A DNA stretch of 64,000 bases from Enterocloster aldenensis (GCF_003434055.1 NZ_QVEX01000007.1:211263-275262); one strand, 5' to 3'. Positions 39,510 to 48,804 are shown, numbered from the stretch's first letter. Numbers and translations: made by a program. Notes: generated from the letters alone by a model not told the origin.

Positions 39510-40742
39510 CTACTTTTCCTCACACACCTGGAAAATATAGAATTTCAGATAATAACTCTCATCTGCTGCCCAAAGGATTGGGTGGTCGCTGGCCTGGGTC
39601 CGGTATTCCACCTGACGCAGCCGTTTATGGACGTTTCCCGCGGCTTCCCGGATGGTCTTTGTAAACAGTTCCGGGTCCATGAAATGGGAGCAGGAGCAGG
39701 TGGCCAGGTAGCCGCCGTCCTTTACCAGCTTCATGCCGCGGAGGTTGATTTCACGGTATCCCTTTACCGCGTTCTTAATGGAATTTCTGGACTTTGTGAA
39801 TGCAGGGGGATCCAGGATTACCACATCGAACTTCTGGCCTTCCTGTTCCAGCTTGGGCAGCAGGTCGAACACATCCGCACATTCAAAATGCACCCTGTCC
39901 CCAATCCCGTTGAGCCGTGCGTTCTCACTGGCCTGGTCCACGGCCAGCTGGGAAGCGTCCACGCCGAGTACTTCCTTAGAACCGGCCAGTCCGGCGTTCA
40001 GCGCAAAGGAACCCGTGTGGGTGAAGCAGTCCAATACCCTGTCCGGCAGGATGCGCCTGCACAGGTTCTGCACGGCCAGACGGTTATACTTCTGGTCCAG
40101 GAAGAAACCTGTCTTCTGGCCGTCCTCCACATCCACCATGTAGCGGACGCCGTTTTCCGCAATCTCCACCTTGGTGTCAAATGGTTCGCCGATAAATCCT
40201 TTGTACCGCTCCATGCCTTCCTGGAGCCGTACCTTGGCATCACTTCTTTCATATACGCCGCGGATGGTTATGCCGTCCTCGGACAGGACCTTCCTGAGCA
40301 TGTCCACTATCACGGGTTTCAGCCTGTCAATACCCAGCGCCAGTGATTCCACAACCAGCACATCGGAGAATTTATCAATGACAATGCCGGGAAGGAAGTC
40401 GGCTTCGCCAAATATGACCCGGCAGCTGGATGTGTCCACGGTGGCTTTCCTGTATTCCCATGCATTCCTTACCCGCATTTCAATAAAGGCATCGTCTATG
40501 ACCGTGCCCTTTTTCCTGGACAGCATACGCACCGTCAGCTTGGAGTTGGTATTAATGAAACCCTGTCCAAGGAAGAAACCGTCAAAGTCTTCCACGGACA
40601 CAAGTTCCCCGTTCTGGAATTCCCCTGTAATGGCATCAATCTCATTGTCGTAAATCCACGCCCCGCCAGCCTTTAACGTGCGTCCCTGGCCTTTTTTGAT
40701 GCGGACCGTGGCTGTTATTGTATATAGATTCTTAGATTCCAT
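39510..40742 (-). CDS. Class I SAM-dependent rRNA methyltransferase, RlmI/YwbD-like
   Basis: A 410-residue enzyme with an N-terminal PUA-like domain (ATVRIKKGQGRTLKAGGAWIYDNEI) and a Rossmann methyltransferase: VLDCFTHTGSFALNA (SAM site), VLGVDASQLAVDQA, FDVVILDPPAFTKSR (DPPAF catalytic loop) and LATCSCSHFM. It probably makes an m5C in 23S rRNA. Its last codons (KFYIFQVCEEK) come from the integrative element, and the former end (KFYIFQVCDEK) lies at attL, so the protein is intact apart from one conservative change. Confidence 0.92.
   Translation of the reverse strand: MESKNLYTITATVRIKKGQGRTLKAGGAWIYDNEIDAITGEFQNGELVSVEDFDGFFLGQGFINTNSKLTVRMLSRKKGTVIDDAFIEMRVRNAWEYRKATVDTSSCRVIFGEADFLPGIVIDKFSDVLVVESLALGIDRLKPVIVDMLRKVLSEDGITIRGVYERSDAKVRLQEGMERYKGFIGEPFDTKVEIAENGVRYMVDVEDGQKTGFFLDQKYNRLAVQNLCRRILPDRVLDCFTHTGSFALNAGLAGSKEVLGVDASQLAVDQASENARLNGIGDRVHFECADVFDLLPKLEQEGQKFDVVILDPPAFTKSRNSIKNAVKGYREINLRGMKLVKDGGYLATCSCSHFMDPELFTKTIREAAGNVHKRLRQVEYRTQASDHPILWAADESYYLKFYIFQVCEEK
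39520..39545. repeat. Attachment site attR
   Basis: Direct repeat of attL with 24 of 26 bases equal and the core ACCTGGAAAATATA at 39526-39539. It is the last coding part of the methyltransferase gene. Confidence 0.93.
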
Positions 40743-40957
40743 GAAATACTCCTGTCATAAATGAATTTTACACGTTTACCATCATATCATAACATGGAAG
40801 AAAATTCATCCGGATTTTTCATCTGGCCTTGCTTGAACTTGCTTTGACAATTTTTCGTCTGAACTTCCCCTGACATTACTGTCTGGTATTACCTGGCGCT
40901 GAAAATGCTCCGGCATTACTGTCTGTCATCCTCCGGTACCCGTCTGATAGATATATG

Positions 40958-41548
40958 TCAGGCATAAGGGTCAATCTCCAGGACCCCAATCCCCTGGGTG
41001 ATGATCTGTTCCGTCAGCCTGGCCATCTGCATGGGCGTTTCCTTAAGCCCTGTCTGCAGCCAGTACTGGACAATGCCCACGCAGCCGGACACGATAAAGG
41101 AAAAGAATGCGTCGAAAGCAGCCGCGTTGCCGGAGCGGAATACTTCCATCCAGTCCTTCAGGCATTTTTCACGGATCAGCTGCTTCAGCCGGTTCACAAA
41201 GTTCAAATCGCCGTTTTCACCCAGCAGGATTTCTATCAGGTCGGCATTTTCATATACAAGGGTGTAGATTTCATTGAAAATCACGGCTGGCCTCTGCTTC
41301 AGATCCACGGCATCGTGCTTTAATACCAGCTGGTTAAATTCGTCCTGAAGTTCGGTTTCGGTCTTTTCCAGAAGGTCGAACACATCCTTGTAATGAAGAT
41401 AAAAAGTGCCCCGGTTCAAATCAGCCATGTCCGTCAGTTCCCGGACCGTTATATCCTGGACCTTCTTTTCCTTTAATAATGAAATGAGACATTCACGCAG
41501 CTGTCTTCTGGTTTTCCGGACCCTTCGGTCCATGGATTCTGTACTCAT
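40958..41548 (-). CDS. TetR-family regulator
   Basis: A 196-residue protein: the N-terminal HTH (RRQLRECLISLLKEKKVQDITVRELTDMADLNRGTFYLHYKDVFDLLEK) and a helical ligand domain with a TetR C-terminal type (FIVSGCVGIVQYWLQTG). It is divergent from the envelope operon at 41858, with repeated sites between them, and is likely its repressor. An effector is not apparent. Confidence 0.9.
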   Translation of the reverse strand: MSTESMDRRVRKTRRQLRECLISLLKEKKVQDITVRELTDMADLNRGTFYLHYKDVFDLLEKTETELQDEFNQLVLKHDAVDLKQRPAVIFNEIYTLVYENADLIEILLGENGDLNFVNRLKQLIREKCLKDWMEVFRSGNAAAFDAFFSFIVSGCVGIVQYWLQTGLKETPMQMARLTEQIITQGIGVLEIDPYA

Positions 41549-41647
41549 GATTTTATCCTCCTTTGGTGTACAGGGATAGGGAGCACTTGGCTCCCTGGAG
41601 TTTACATATTTTTAACAAATTTTTCCTGGACAAAAAATGAAATAGTG

Positions 41648-41747
41648 TTTATTAATGGTCAAAAACCTTGAAATTAATCATTGTATTTTTGCCATAACTT
41701 AGTATAATCCATTATAGTCAATTAATAAACAAATGTCAATTAATAAA
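41648..41747. promoter_or_regulatory. Divergent promoter with three repeated operator-like boxes
   Basis: TTGTAT (41681-41686), 16 bp, TATAAT (41703-41708) face the secreted-protein operon. Two identical boxes GTCAATTAATAAA lie at 41717-41729 and 41735-41747 (18-bp period), just after the start of transcription. An 11/13 inverted match is at 41648-41660 on the TetR side. The layout suits repression of both directions by the TetR protein. Confidence 0.7.
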
Positions 41748-41857
41748 ATGGAAGTTGCTTATTGGAACAAAAGACGTATAATAGATTTATATAGATACAT
41801 ACGGATTTTGCCAGATTCTAGCTTGTTCAGATTCCGGATTGAGGGAGGAATGACAGG

Positions 41858-42868
41858 ATGTACTACAATAAATATGTTGGAAAATGCTTTTTGCTTCTGC
41901 TGTCGGTCACGGTACTCGCAATATATCCTGGGTTGGGAGCGGTTTGTGCCGAGGCAGAGGAACGTGTATCCGCAGGCCAGGGCATATCCGCGGGCCAGGG
42001 CATATCTGCAGGCCAGGGCAAATCCGCGGGCCAGGGCATATCTGCAGGCCAGGACACATCCGCGGGCCAGAGCACATCCGCAGCCCAGCCCAATCTGCCC
42101 TATTCCATGGTTCCCGGATGGAACCAATCAGGGGAAGACTGGTACTGGATGGATGCCGACCACACATTACAGAAAGGATGGCTGCAGACAGACGGACGGA
42201 CCTACTACCTGGATGAAAACGGGGCAATGGTCCGGGGATGGCGGGAAGTGGACGGGGAATGGTACTACTTCCATGAGGACGGAGGCATGAACCTGGGGGA
42301 GCTGGTCCTGGACAACGGGGTTTATGGATTCTCTAAGGGCGGGGCCCTGGAATCTGCGCAGTGGGTGGAGAATTCGGGCGGCGGAGCATATGATGCAGGT
42401 TGTTATGACGAGGAAACCCAGTCGCTTTTTGACGACCTGAATGAGGAGAAAAGGGAACGTTATTTTGACGAACATCCTTACAGGGAAGAGGAATACGACG
42501 GGGATATGCACCGGGTGTATGACCGCTATGCGGGCTTTAAGATGGATATGAACCTGAACAAGGCAGCGGACCACCGGCTTCACGCGGCCATGGCAGGCGG
42601 TTATATGGATGACAGGATACCTGGCGAGGGAACGGTAAATGATTATCTGGCCACGGTTCCCTACCGCAAGAACGCCACGTGCCTGGAGCTTTATATTAGG
42701 AACTGTAAGGACGGGGCGGAGGCATTTTCCAAGGTGATGGCAAAGACAGGGGACCGGTATGACGGGAAGGGCGACAGGAAATACGCCCTGGAGTATTACC
42801 GCAGCCTGGGCATGGCACACGCGGAAAAGGACGGGGCACATTATTTCATGATAATACTGATGCGGTGA
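41858..42868 (+). CDS. Secreted protein with wall-binding repeats and CAP-like domain
   Basis: A 336-residue exported protein. It has a signal peptide (CFLLLLSVTVLAIYPGLGAVCAEA), seven six-residue repeats of the type SAGQGI (about 37-76), two choline/glucan-binding-type repeats (DWYWMDADHTLQKGWLQTDG, GEWYYFHEDGG) and a C-terminal helical domain with LEYYRSLGMAHAEKDGAHYFMIILM that resembles CAP/SCP proteins. It probably sits on the wall. GGAGG lies 9 nt before ATG 41858. The MMPL transporter follows 18 nt later. Confidence 0.78.
   Translation: MYYNKYVGKCFLLLLSVTVLAIYPGLGAVCAEAEERVSAGQGISAGQGISAGQGKSAGQGISAGQDTSAGQSTSAAQPNLPYSMVPGWNQSGEDWYWMDADHTLQKGWLQTDGRTYYLDENGAMVRGWREVDGEWYYFHEDGGMNLGELVLDNGVYGFSKGGALESAQWVENSGGGAYDAGCYDEETQSLFDDLNEEKRERYFDEHPYREEEYDGDMHRVYDRYAGFKMDMNLNKAADHRLHAAMAGGYMDDRIPGEGTVNDYLATVPYRKNATCLELYIRNCKDGAEAFSKVMAKTGDRYDGKGDRKYALEYYRSLGMAHAEKDGAHYFMIILMR
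41968..42085 (+). repeat. 18-bp coding tandem repeats
   Basis: About seven copies of an 18-bp unit (TCCGCGGGCCAGGGCATA and variants) encode the SAGQGI repeats. Such arrays can change copy number by slippage. Confidence 0.85.
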
Positions 42869-42885
42869 TGTAAGGAGCATGGAAC

Positions 42886-45156
42886 ATGGGACAGAGACTG
42901 TTTGACAGGATTAAGAACAGATTACACAGGGTAAAGGGACAGGAGGCAGCCGGGACAGTATCGCCGGCAGCCCGTCTGGCCGGTTTCATCATACATAAAA
43001 AGGGATGGATTGAAAGCGTATTTGTGGCCGGGTGCATTTTCTCCCTCATAGCCATGCTTTTTGTGAACGTGAATTATGATTTGACGGAGTATCTCCCGGC
43101 AACCGCCCAGTCCTGCATCGGGCTGGACCAGATGGAGGCGGAGTTCGGATATCCCGGCACGGCGCGGCTGATGATTAAGGATGTAAGCCTGTACGAGGCA
43201 AAGCAGTATAAGGATAAGCTGGAGGCCGTGGACGGTGTGGACCAGATCCTGTGGTGTGACAGCACGGTTAATGTCTATGCGGGAGAGGACTTCATCAACC
43301 AGAAGGATATCGAGGATTACTATAAGGATGGATGCGCTGTCATGGATATAACCTTTGATGAAGGGGATACGGCCAAGAAGACTTCGCAGGCCATTGATGA
43401 GATGAAGGCCATCACCGGCGGCAAGGGATATTATGTGGGCATGGCGGTCCAGAATAAGTCCCTGACGGAAAATGTGGAAAGCGAGATGAACCTGATCCTC
43501 ACGGTGGCGGTCATCATGATTTTCGCAGTGCTGTGCCTTACCACATCGGCCTGGTCGGAGCCTTTCCTGTTCCTTTTGGTCATGGGCGTGGCTATCCTTC
43601 TCAACCGGGGCACCAATATTTTCATAGGCACCGTGTCATTCCTGACCAATAACGTGGCAATGGTGCTGCAGCTGGCAACGTCCATGGACTACTCCATTTT
43701 CCTGCTGGATGCATTTTCCAGGGAAAGGCAGAAAGGGCTGCCGGAAGAAACAGCCATGGTCAATGCCATCGAGGCTGCCATTAATTCCATTTTTGCCAGC
43801 AGCCTGACAACTGTGGTGGGCTTCCTGGCCCTGGTGTCCATGAAGTTTACCATTGGATTTGACATGGGCCTGGTATTGGCAAAGGGAATTATTTTCAGCC
43901 TGATTACCGTGGTATTCTTCATGCCGGCCATGATACTTAAGTTTACGCAGTGGAATGACAGGACCAGGCACCGCCCCTTCCTTCCAAGCTTCCGCAAGTT
44001 CAGCGAATGGGTGTACCGCATGCGGTATGCCGCCCTTATCATCATGGTGCTCCTTACGCCTCCGGCATACGTGGCCCAGGGAATGAATGATTTCCTGTAT
44101 GGCAACAGCGCGGTTGGCGCCAGCGAAGGGACGCAGGTGTACGCGGATGATCAGGAAATATCCCGGATGTTTGGTCGGAGCAACATGCTCCTGGCCCTGT
44201 ACCCCAACACATCGCCGGTGCTGGAAAAGGAAATGTCCGATGAAATCGAGGATCTGCCTTATGTAAAGAGCGTGATGTCCATGGCTAATACACTGCCCCA
44301 GGGAATACCGGAGGAATTCCTGCCCTATTCCATCACAAGCGAACTTCATACCGGGAATTCGTGCAGGATGCTGGTGTACATAAGGACAAAGACAGAAAGC
44401 GACCAGGCGTTCAGGTGCACCCGGGAAATCGAGGATATCATAAAGCGCTATTATCCGGAAGATTCCTATCTGGTGGGTGAGACGCCCTCAACACAGGATA
44501 TCAAGACCACCATTACCTCGGATAATTCAAGGGTAAATATGCTGTCGCTGTTGGGCGTGTTCCTGGTCGTCATGTTCAGCTTCCGTTCATTTATCATACC
44601 GGTGGTAGTCATGATACCCATTGAGGTTGCTATTTTCCTGAATATGGCAATGCCGTATCTTCAGGGGGACACCATGGTGTTTATGGGATATATCATAGTC
44701 AGCAGCATACAGCTGGGAGCCACGGTGGATTATTCCATCCTGCTGACCAACAACTATGTGTCTGCCCGCAAGAGCCTTCCCAAGAAGGAGGCGTGTATTG
44801 AAGCCCTGATGCTGTCCTGCCCGTCCATATTTACATCGGGCACCATCATCATCCTGGCCGGATATATCATACATTTTATATCCACCACGGCTGCAATCGG
44901 GGATTTGGGCCATTTAATCGGACGGGGCGGTCTGTTCAGCGTGATTCTGGTGCTGACCGTCCTGCCGGCCCTGCTAGTGCTCTTTGACCGTATCATTACC
45001 AGCAATGAGTGGGACCGTCTGCAGAAGCATTTGAAGAAACGGCATGAGAAGCGCAAGGCCCTGTTAAAGGCAGGACTGGGAACCATTGCCAATAGGATGT
45101 CCATGGGGAACAGAAGTAAGAATATACCAGCGGAGGTGGATAGTGATGAGGTATAG
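42886..45156 (+). CDS. MMPL/RND-family exporter
   Basis: A 756-residue protein with about 12 helices in two halves, each starting with one helix before a large outside loop: helices at 45-60, 200-350, 395-410 and 550-700. TSMDYSIFLLDAFSRE and GATVDYSILLTNNYVSARK are the paired RND D-Y segments of helices 4 and 10 used for proton relay. MMPL proteins export lipids, glycolipids or peptides. It is between two secreted-protein genes and overlaps the next one by 11 nt, so these likely form one export or envelope system. Confidence 0.92.
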   Translation: MGQRLFDRIKNRLHRVKGQEAAGTVSPAARLAGFIIHKKGWIESVFVAGCIFSLIAMLFVNVNYDLTEYLPATAQSCIGLDQMEAEFGYPGTARLMIKDVSLYEAKQYKDKLEAVDGVDQILWCDSTVNVYAGEDFINQKDIEDYYKDGCAVMDITFDEGDTAKKTSQAIDEMKAITGGKGYYVGMAVQNKSLTENVESEMNLILTVAVIMIFAVLCLTTSAWSEPFLFLLVMGVAILLNRGTNIFIGTVSFLTNNVAMVLQLATSMDYSIFLLDAFSRERQKGLPEETAMVNAIEAAINSIFASSLTTVVGFLALVSMKFTIGFDMGLVLAKGIIFSLITVVFFMPAMILKFTQWNDRTRHRPFLPSFRKFSEWVYRMRYAALIIMVLLTPPAYVAQGMNDFLYGNSAVGASEGTQVYADDQEISRMFGRSNMLLALYPNTSPVLEKEMSDEIEDLPYVKSVMSMANTLPQGIPEEFLPYSITSELHTGNSCRMLVYIRTKTESDQAFRCTREIEDIIKRYYPEDSYLVGETPSTQDIKTTITSDNSRVNMLSLLGVFLVVMFSFRSFIIPVVVMIPIEVAIFLNMAMPYLQGDTMVFMGYIIVSSIQLGATVDYSILLTNNYVSARKSLPKKEACIEALMLSCPSIFTSGTIIILAGYIIHFISTTAAIGDLGHLIGRGGLFSVILVLTVLPALLVLFDRIITSNEWDRLQKHLKKRHEKRKALLKAGLGTIANRMSMGNRSKNIPAEVDSDEV

Positions 45157-47956
45157 ATATAAAAGAATCATGACAGCAGGCCTGGCCGCGGTCCTGCTTT
45201 GCACCAATGCAGGCGGAGCCGTGCCGGCATATGGCGCGGAGGCGGCTGTGGATGTGGATGAGACCATGTATATTAACCTGGACTATTACGGAAGGCCGGA
45301 TAAGATTAATGTGGTAAAAGGCTTAAACCTTAATGGCAGGACGGAATTTACGGACTACGGCACCTATCTGGACGTAACCAATATGTCCAACCAGACAGTC
45401 CCTGATTTGGGGGACGGGACCGTGACCTGGAATTTCCCGCAGGCCCAGAAGGAGCGTTTCTATTACAAATGCGCCCTTGATAAAAGCCAGATAACCCTGC
45501 CATGGGATTTTGATGTGTCCTATAAGCTGAACGGCGTCCCCACGGACGGCGATAAGCTGGCGGGAGCGTCCGGCCTGGTGGAGATTAACATTAAGGCGGA
45601 GCCCAATGACAATGCAGGGGAATATTACCGCAACAACATGATGCTCATGGTAGCTGTGCCCGTGGACATGGGGAAATGCTACAGTGTGGAAGCAGAAGGC
45701 TCCCAGACCCAGAATCTGGGGGAGACAACCGCCGTTGTGTTCACGGCCCTGCCCGGTGAGGATGGGGACTACACGGTGCGTATCGGCACGGACAGTTTTG
45801 AGACCACCGGGGTCATCATGGCAATGATGCCGGGCACGGTGGAGGACTTGGAGCATATCAAGGATTTAAAGGAAGCAAAGGATACATGGCAGGATGCCGG
45901 GGATGAGCTTTATGACAGCCTGGAACAGATGGCCAGGTCTGTGGAAGACATGCGCCAGGGCGTGGGCCAGGTGCGCACAGGCCTGGACTCAGCAGAAATC
46001 GCAAGGCAGAAATGGAGCAATTCCAAGGACAGCATCCTGGCGGGGAATGACCAGACCCTGGCTTCCCTGACCTCTGTGTCACAGCAGCTGGAAACCATGA
46101 TACCCCATCTTCAGACAGCCAAGGAATCTGCGGAAGTAATCCACAAGAGCATGGGCGATATCGTAAATACCATGGGGGAGATGCAGGACCCATTAAGGAA
46201 GCTGCACACCCGGCTGAATAACATCAAGAGCAGTGCGGAAGGGATTTCCGGAAATATCCCGGAACTCATGGACCTGATGCAGCAGATTATTGCCCTTGAT
46301 GCCCAGCTGCAGGCAAGTGAACAGGTTTATGTAACAGGAATTGCAACCGCTGGTTCAGGAATCAGCCTTCTGGATGAGGAAGAACTGGAGGAACAGGCAA
46401 ACCGCTCCCATGGGAACAAGGCTGGGAGCAGCGGATCTGGCCAGACTGCTTCAGGTGGGGCGGATACCGGCAGCGCAGACAGCGCCAATGACAAGGGCAA
46501 TCAAGGCAGCCAGGGCTCAAATGGGGCCGGGAATACAGACAATAAGACCGACCATGGGAACAGCCAGGGAAGCGCAGGAACAGACGGGAAGGATAACCAG
46601 GGAAGCGGAAGTACGGACGGGAAAGATAACCAGGGAAGTGGAAGCACAGACGGAAAAGACAACCAGGGAAGCGGAAGCACAGATGGAAAAGACAACCAGG
46701 GAAGCGGAAGCACAGACGGAAAAGACAACCAGGGAAGCGGAAGTGCGGACGGGAATACCAGCCAGGGAAGCGGAAGTGCGGGCGGAAAAGACAATCAGGG
46801 AAGCGGAAGCACAGACGGGAAAGACAACCAGGGAAGCGGAAGCACAGACGGGAAAGATAACCAGGGAAGCGGAAGTGCGGGCGGCAATGCCAACCAGGGA
46901 AACGGAAGTGCGGATGGGAATACCAGCCAGGTAAGTGGAAGTGCGGATAGCAATGCCAGCCAGGGAAGCGGAAGTGCGGACGGCAATGCCAGCCAGGGCA
47001 GCAGCGTTACGGCAAAAGCCAGCCAGGGCGGCAGCGTTACGGCAAAAGCCAATCAGGGCGGCAGTGTAACCGCAAAAGCCAGCCAGGGCGTCAGTCTTAC
47101 AGCAACCGTCAGTGCAGCTGCCGGTGCGGACTCCGGTTCCATTGCAAGAGCAGGGCTTTCCGGCACATCAAAGCCAGGAAGACCGGCGTCCATTGAAAGG
47201 CACAATGTACCTCTTGTAAGCGCCCCAGAGGTCCCGGTGGATATGCAGACGCTGATGGAACTGTTGGCAGGCAGACAGTCCATGCTGATGGATATATCCA
47301 AGAAGAGCAGTGATTTATCCAGCCTCATGTCCAACCTTATGGACGACACTTCAGACTCCGCCAAATACAGTGCGGAAATCGTGGATAACCTGGATATCCT
47401 CATTGAGGACCTGACCGCGCTCCATGATTCGCTGGACACCTATTATCCGGATTTACAGGATGCCCTGGACGATTCCAAAGAACTGGTGGCCAGGACAACG
47501 GAAGCACTCAACAACGGCATCAGCACCATGACCATTGTCCAGAACACCTTAAAGGACAGCAGCGATGACTTTGACGCGGCTGCACGTGAAAGCCTGCGGG
47601 GCAGCATGGAGCTTTTAGACAAGAGTCTGAGCATATTTGACAGTACCACTGCCATGCGCCAGGCCGGACGCACCATGAAGGACACCATTGACAATGAGCT
47701 GGATAAATTTGACACGGATAACCGGTTCCTGTTCATGGACCCGTCTGCGGAAAAGGTTTCATTTACATCAGATAAGAACAGACCGCCAAAGACGCTGCAG
47801 ATAGTCCTGCGGACCGATGAAATCAGCGTGGATGACGATGATGCCAAGACAGTGGACGCAGAGGTGGCAAAGGCAAAAGAAAGCCCGCTGCGCAGGATGT
47901 GGAATGTGCTGGTCCAGATGTGGAAGGCAATGGTAAGCATTTTCAAAAACAGGTAG
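45146..47956 (+). CDS. Large secreted repeat protein partnered with the MMPL exporter
   Basis: A 936-residue exported protein. After a signal peptide (MTAGLAAVLLCTNAGGAVPAYGA) comes a beta-rich domain (about 35-245) and a helical, coiled-coil-like part (about 250-400). A low-complexity Gly/Ser/Asp/Gln region of tandem repeats covers about 475-655. A second coiled-coil region (about 700-880) precedes a short hydrophobic C-terminal segment (LRRMWNVLVQMWKAMVSIFKN). The two helical parts resemble YhgE-type proteins that accompany MMPL exporters. ATG 45146 has GGAGG and overlaps the MMPL stop. Confidence 0.82.
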   Translation: MRYRYKRIMTAGLAAVLLCTNAGGAVPAYGAEAAVDVDETMYINLDYYGRPDKINVVKGLNLNGRTEFTDYGTYLDVTNMSNQTVPDLGDGTVTWNFPQAQKERFYYKCALDKSQITLPWDFDVSYKLNGVPTDGDKLAGASGLVEINIKAEPNDNAGEYYRNNMMLMVAVPVDMGKCYSVEAEGSQTQNLGETTAVVFTALPGEDGDYTVRIGTDSFETTGVIMAMMPGTVEDLEHIKDLKEAKDTWQDAGDELYDSLEQMARSVEDMRQGVGQVRTGLDSAEIARQKWSNSKDSILAGNDQTLASLTSVSQQLETMIPHLQTAKESAEVIHKSMGDIVNTMGEMQDPLRKLHTRLNNIKSSAEGISGNIPELMDLMQQIIALDAQLQASEQVYVTGIATAGSGISLLDEEELEEQANRSHGNKAGSSGSGQTASGGADTGSADSANDKGNQGSQGSNGAGNTDNKTDHGNSQGSAGTDGKDNQGSGSTDGKDNQGSGSTDGKDNQGSGSTDGKDNQGSGSTDGKDNQGSGSADGNTSQGSGSAGGKDNQGSGSTDGKDNQGSGSTDGKDNQGSGSAGGNANQGNGSADGNTSQVSGSADSNASQGSGSADGNASQGSSVTAKASQGGSVTAKANQGGSVTAKASQGVSLTATVSAAAGADSGSIARAGLSGTSKPGRPASIERHNVPLVSAPEVPVDMQTLMELLAGRQSMLMDISKKSSDLSSLMSNLMDDTSDSAKYSAEIVDNLDILIEDLTALHDSLDTYYPDLQDALDDSKELVARTTEALNNGISTMTIVQNTLKDSSDDFDAAARESLRGSMELLDKSLSIFDSTTAMRQAGRTMKDTIDNELDKFDTDNRFLFMDPSAEKVSFTSDKNRPPKTLQIVLRTDEISVDDDDAKTVDAEVAKAKESPLRRMWNVLVQMWKAMVSIFKNR
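46568..47100 (+). repeat. 33-bp and 30-bp coding tandem repeats
   Basis: Thirteen in-frame 33-bp units at 46568-46996 encode GSGSTDGKDNQ and variants, then three full 30-bp units at 46997-47086 encode GGSVTAKASQ and variants. Several 33-bp units are nearly identical, which shows recent expansion. No stop occurs in two other frames either, so long shadow frames appear here. Confidence 0.95.
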
Positions 47957-48008
47957 CAGGCACAGGGGATTTCTAGTATAATGGTATCCAAAGGGGGTAG
48001 GGGATACC

Positions 48009-48575
48009 GTGGATGAGAGGAATAAACAGGAAAAAACCAGATATAAGCTGGCAGCCTCCATGAAGGAATGCATGAAGTCGGCTCCCGTGGATAAGATTAC
48101 GGTCAAGGAGATTGTGGAGGGCTGCGGCGTTACCCGGCAGACATTCTACCGGAATTTCCTGGATAAATACGACCTGATAAACTGGTATTTTGATAAGCTG
48201 GTGCTTCAATCCTTTGAACAGATAGGAATGGGACACACGGTGGGGGAAAGCCTGACCCAGAAGTTTGAATTTATAGTCAATGAAAAGGTGTTCTTCACGG
48301 AAGCGTTCCGCTCGGATGACCGGAACTCCCTGAAGGAGCATGACTTTGAACTGATCCTTCAGTTTTATACGGACCTTCTGGCAAGGAAGGACAGCCGGGC
48401 GCTGGACCAGGAGCTGCATTTCCTTTTGGAAATGTACTGCCAGGGTTCGGTCTACATGACGGTTAAATGGGTCCTGGGAGGCATGAAGGATTCCCCCCAG
48501 GCCATGTCCGCCAAACTGGTGGATGCCATGCCGCCCAAGCTGGCCAATGTGTTTGAACGTTTAAAACTGCTGTGA
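48009..48575 (+). CDS. TetR-family regulator, DhaS-like
   Basis: A 188-residue protein with HTH KYKLAASMKECMKSAPVDKITVKEIVEGC type sequence followed by GVTRQTFYRNFLDKYDLINWYF, and a C-terminal domain like TetR_C of dihydroxyacetone-kinase regulators. GTG 48009 has AAGGGGGTAGGGG upstream. A TATAAT lies at 47976-47981 before it. It may be a second regulator of the envelope operon or, less likely, of fucO. Confidence 0.85.
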   Translation: MDERNKQEKTRYKLAASMKECMKSAPVDKITVKEIVEGCGVTRQTFYRNFLDKYDLINWYFDKLVLQSFEQIGMGHTVGESLTQKFEFIVNEKVFFTEAFRSDDRNSLKEHDFELILQFYTDLLARKDSRALDQELHFLLEMYCQGSVYMTVKWVLGGMKDSPQAMSAKLVDAMPPKLANVFERLKLL

Positions 48576-48676
48576 TTTTGGTGCGTGCCGGAATCATGGA
48601 AAAAGCGTAAACCGGTCAATGAAGCATACTGGTAATAGTACACAATAAAAATAGTAAAGCTGCACAAAAACAGAGA

Positions 48677-48712
48677 AAAAGTGACAGACAGAGATGTTTG
48701 TCACTTTTATTT
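48677..48712 (+). terminator. Rho-independent terminator
   Basis: AAAAGTGACA (48677-48686) pairs with TGTCACTTTT (48699-48708), followed by ATTTT. It ends the TetR transcript. A TATAAT at 48728-48733 downstream is a possible -10 for fucO, without a clear -35. Confidence 0.82.
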
Positions 48713-48804
48713 TCATGCCGCCGTTGTTATAATATTAACAAAGGAAACAAGCCATTGCGGCGGAAACTTCCGGACGCATTTTATAAGAAAAGGAGAGGTA
48801 AATC

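Larger units (their letters stand above)
32434..39545. mobile_element. 7.1-kb integrative element in the 3' end of an RlmI-like methyltransferase gene
   Basis: The element is bounded by 26-bp direct repeats (two mismatches) 7,086 bp apart. It encodes integrase, excisionase, pMV158-type Rep, an FtsK/TcpA-like translocase, two small proteins, an XRE regulator and two cargo genes. Its GC content is clearly below the backbone. No T4SS genes are present. The set Rep plus FtsK resembles small integrative mobilizable elements of Firmicutes and, in plan, the Rep+FtsK elements of actinomycetes. Confidence 0.9.

Noticed and set aside
46341..46934. 197-codon plus-strand frame and other long frames through the 33-bp repeats
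   Set aside because: Periodic repeats with a length divisible by three keep all frames open; the main frame has the signal peptide, start and full domain set.
46568..47086. Regular 33-bp repeats considered as a CRISPR array
   Set aside because: No unique spacers alternate with a constant repeat; the units are contiguous and in frame with an exported protein.
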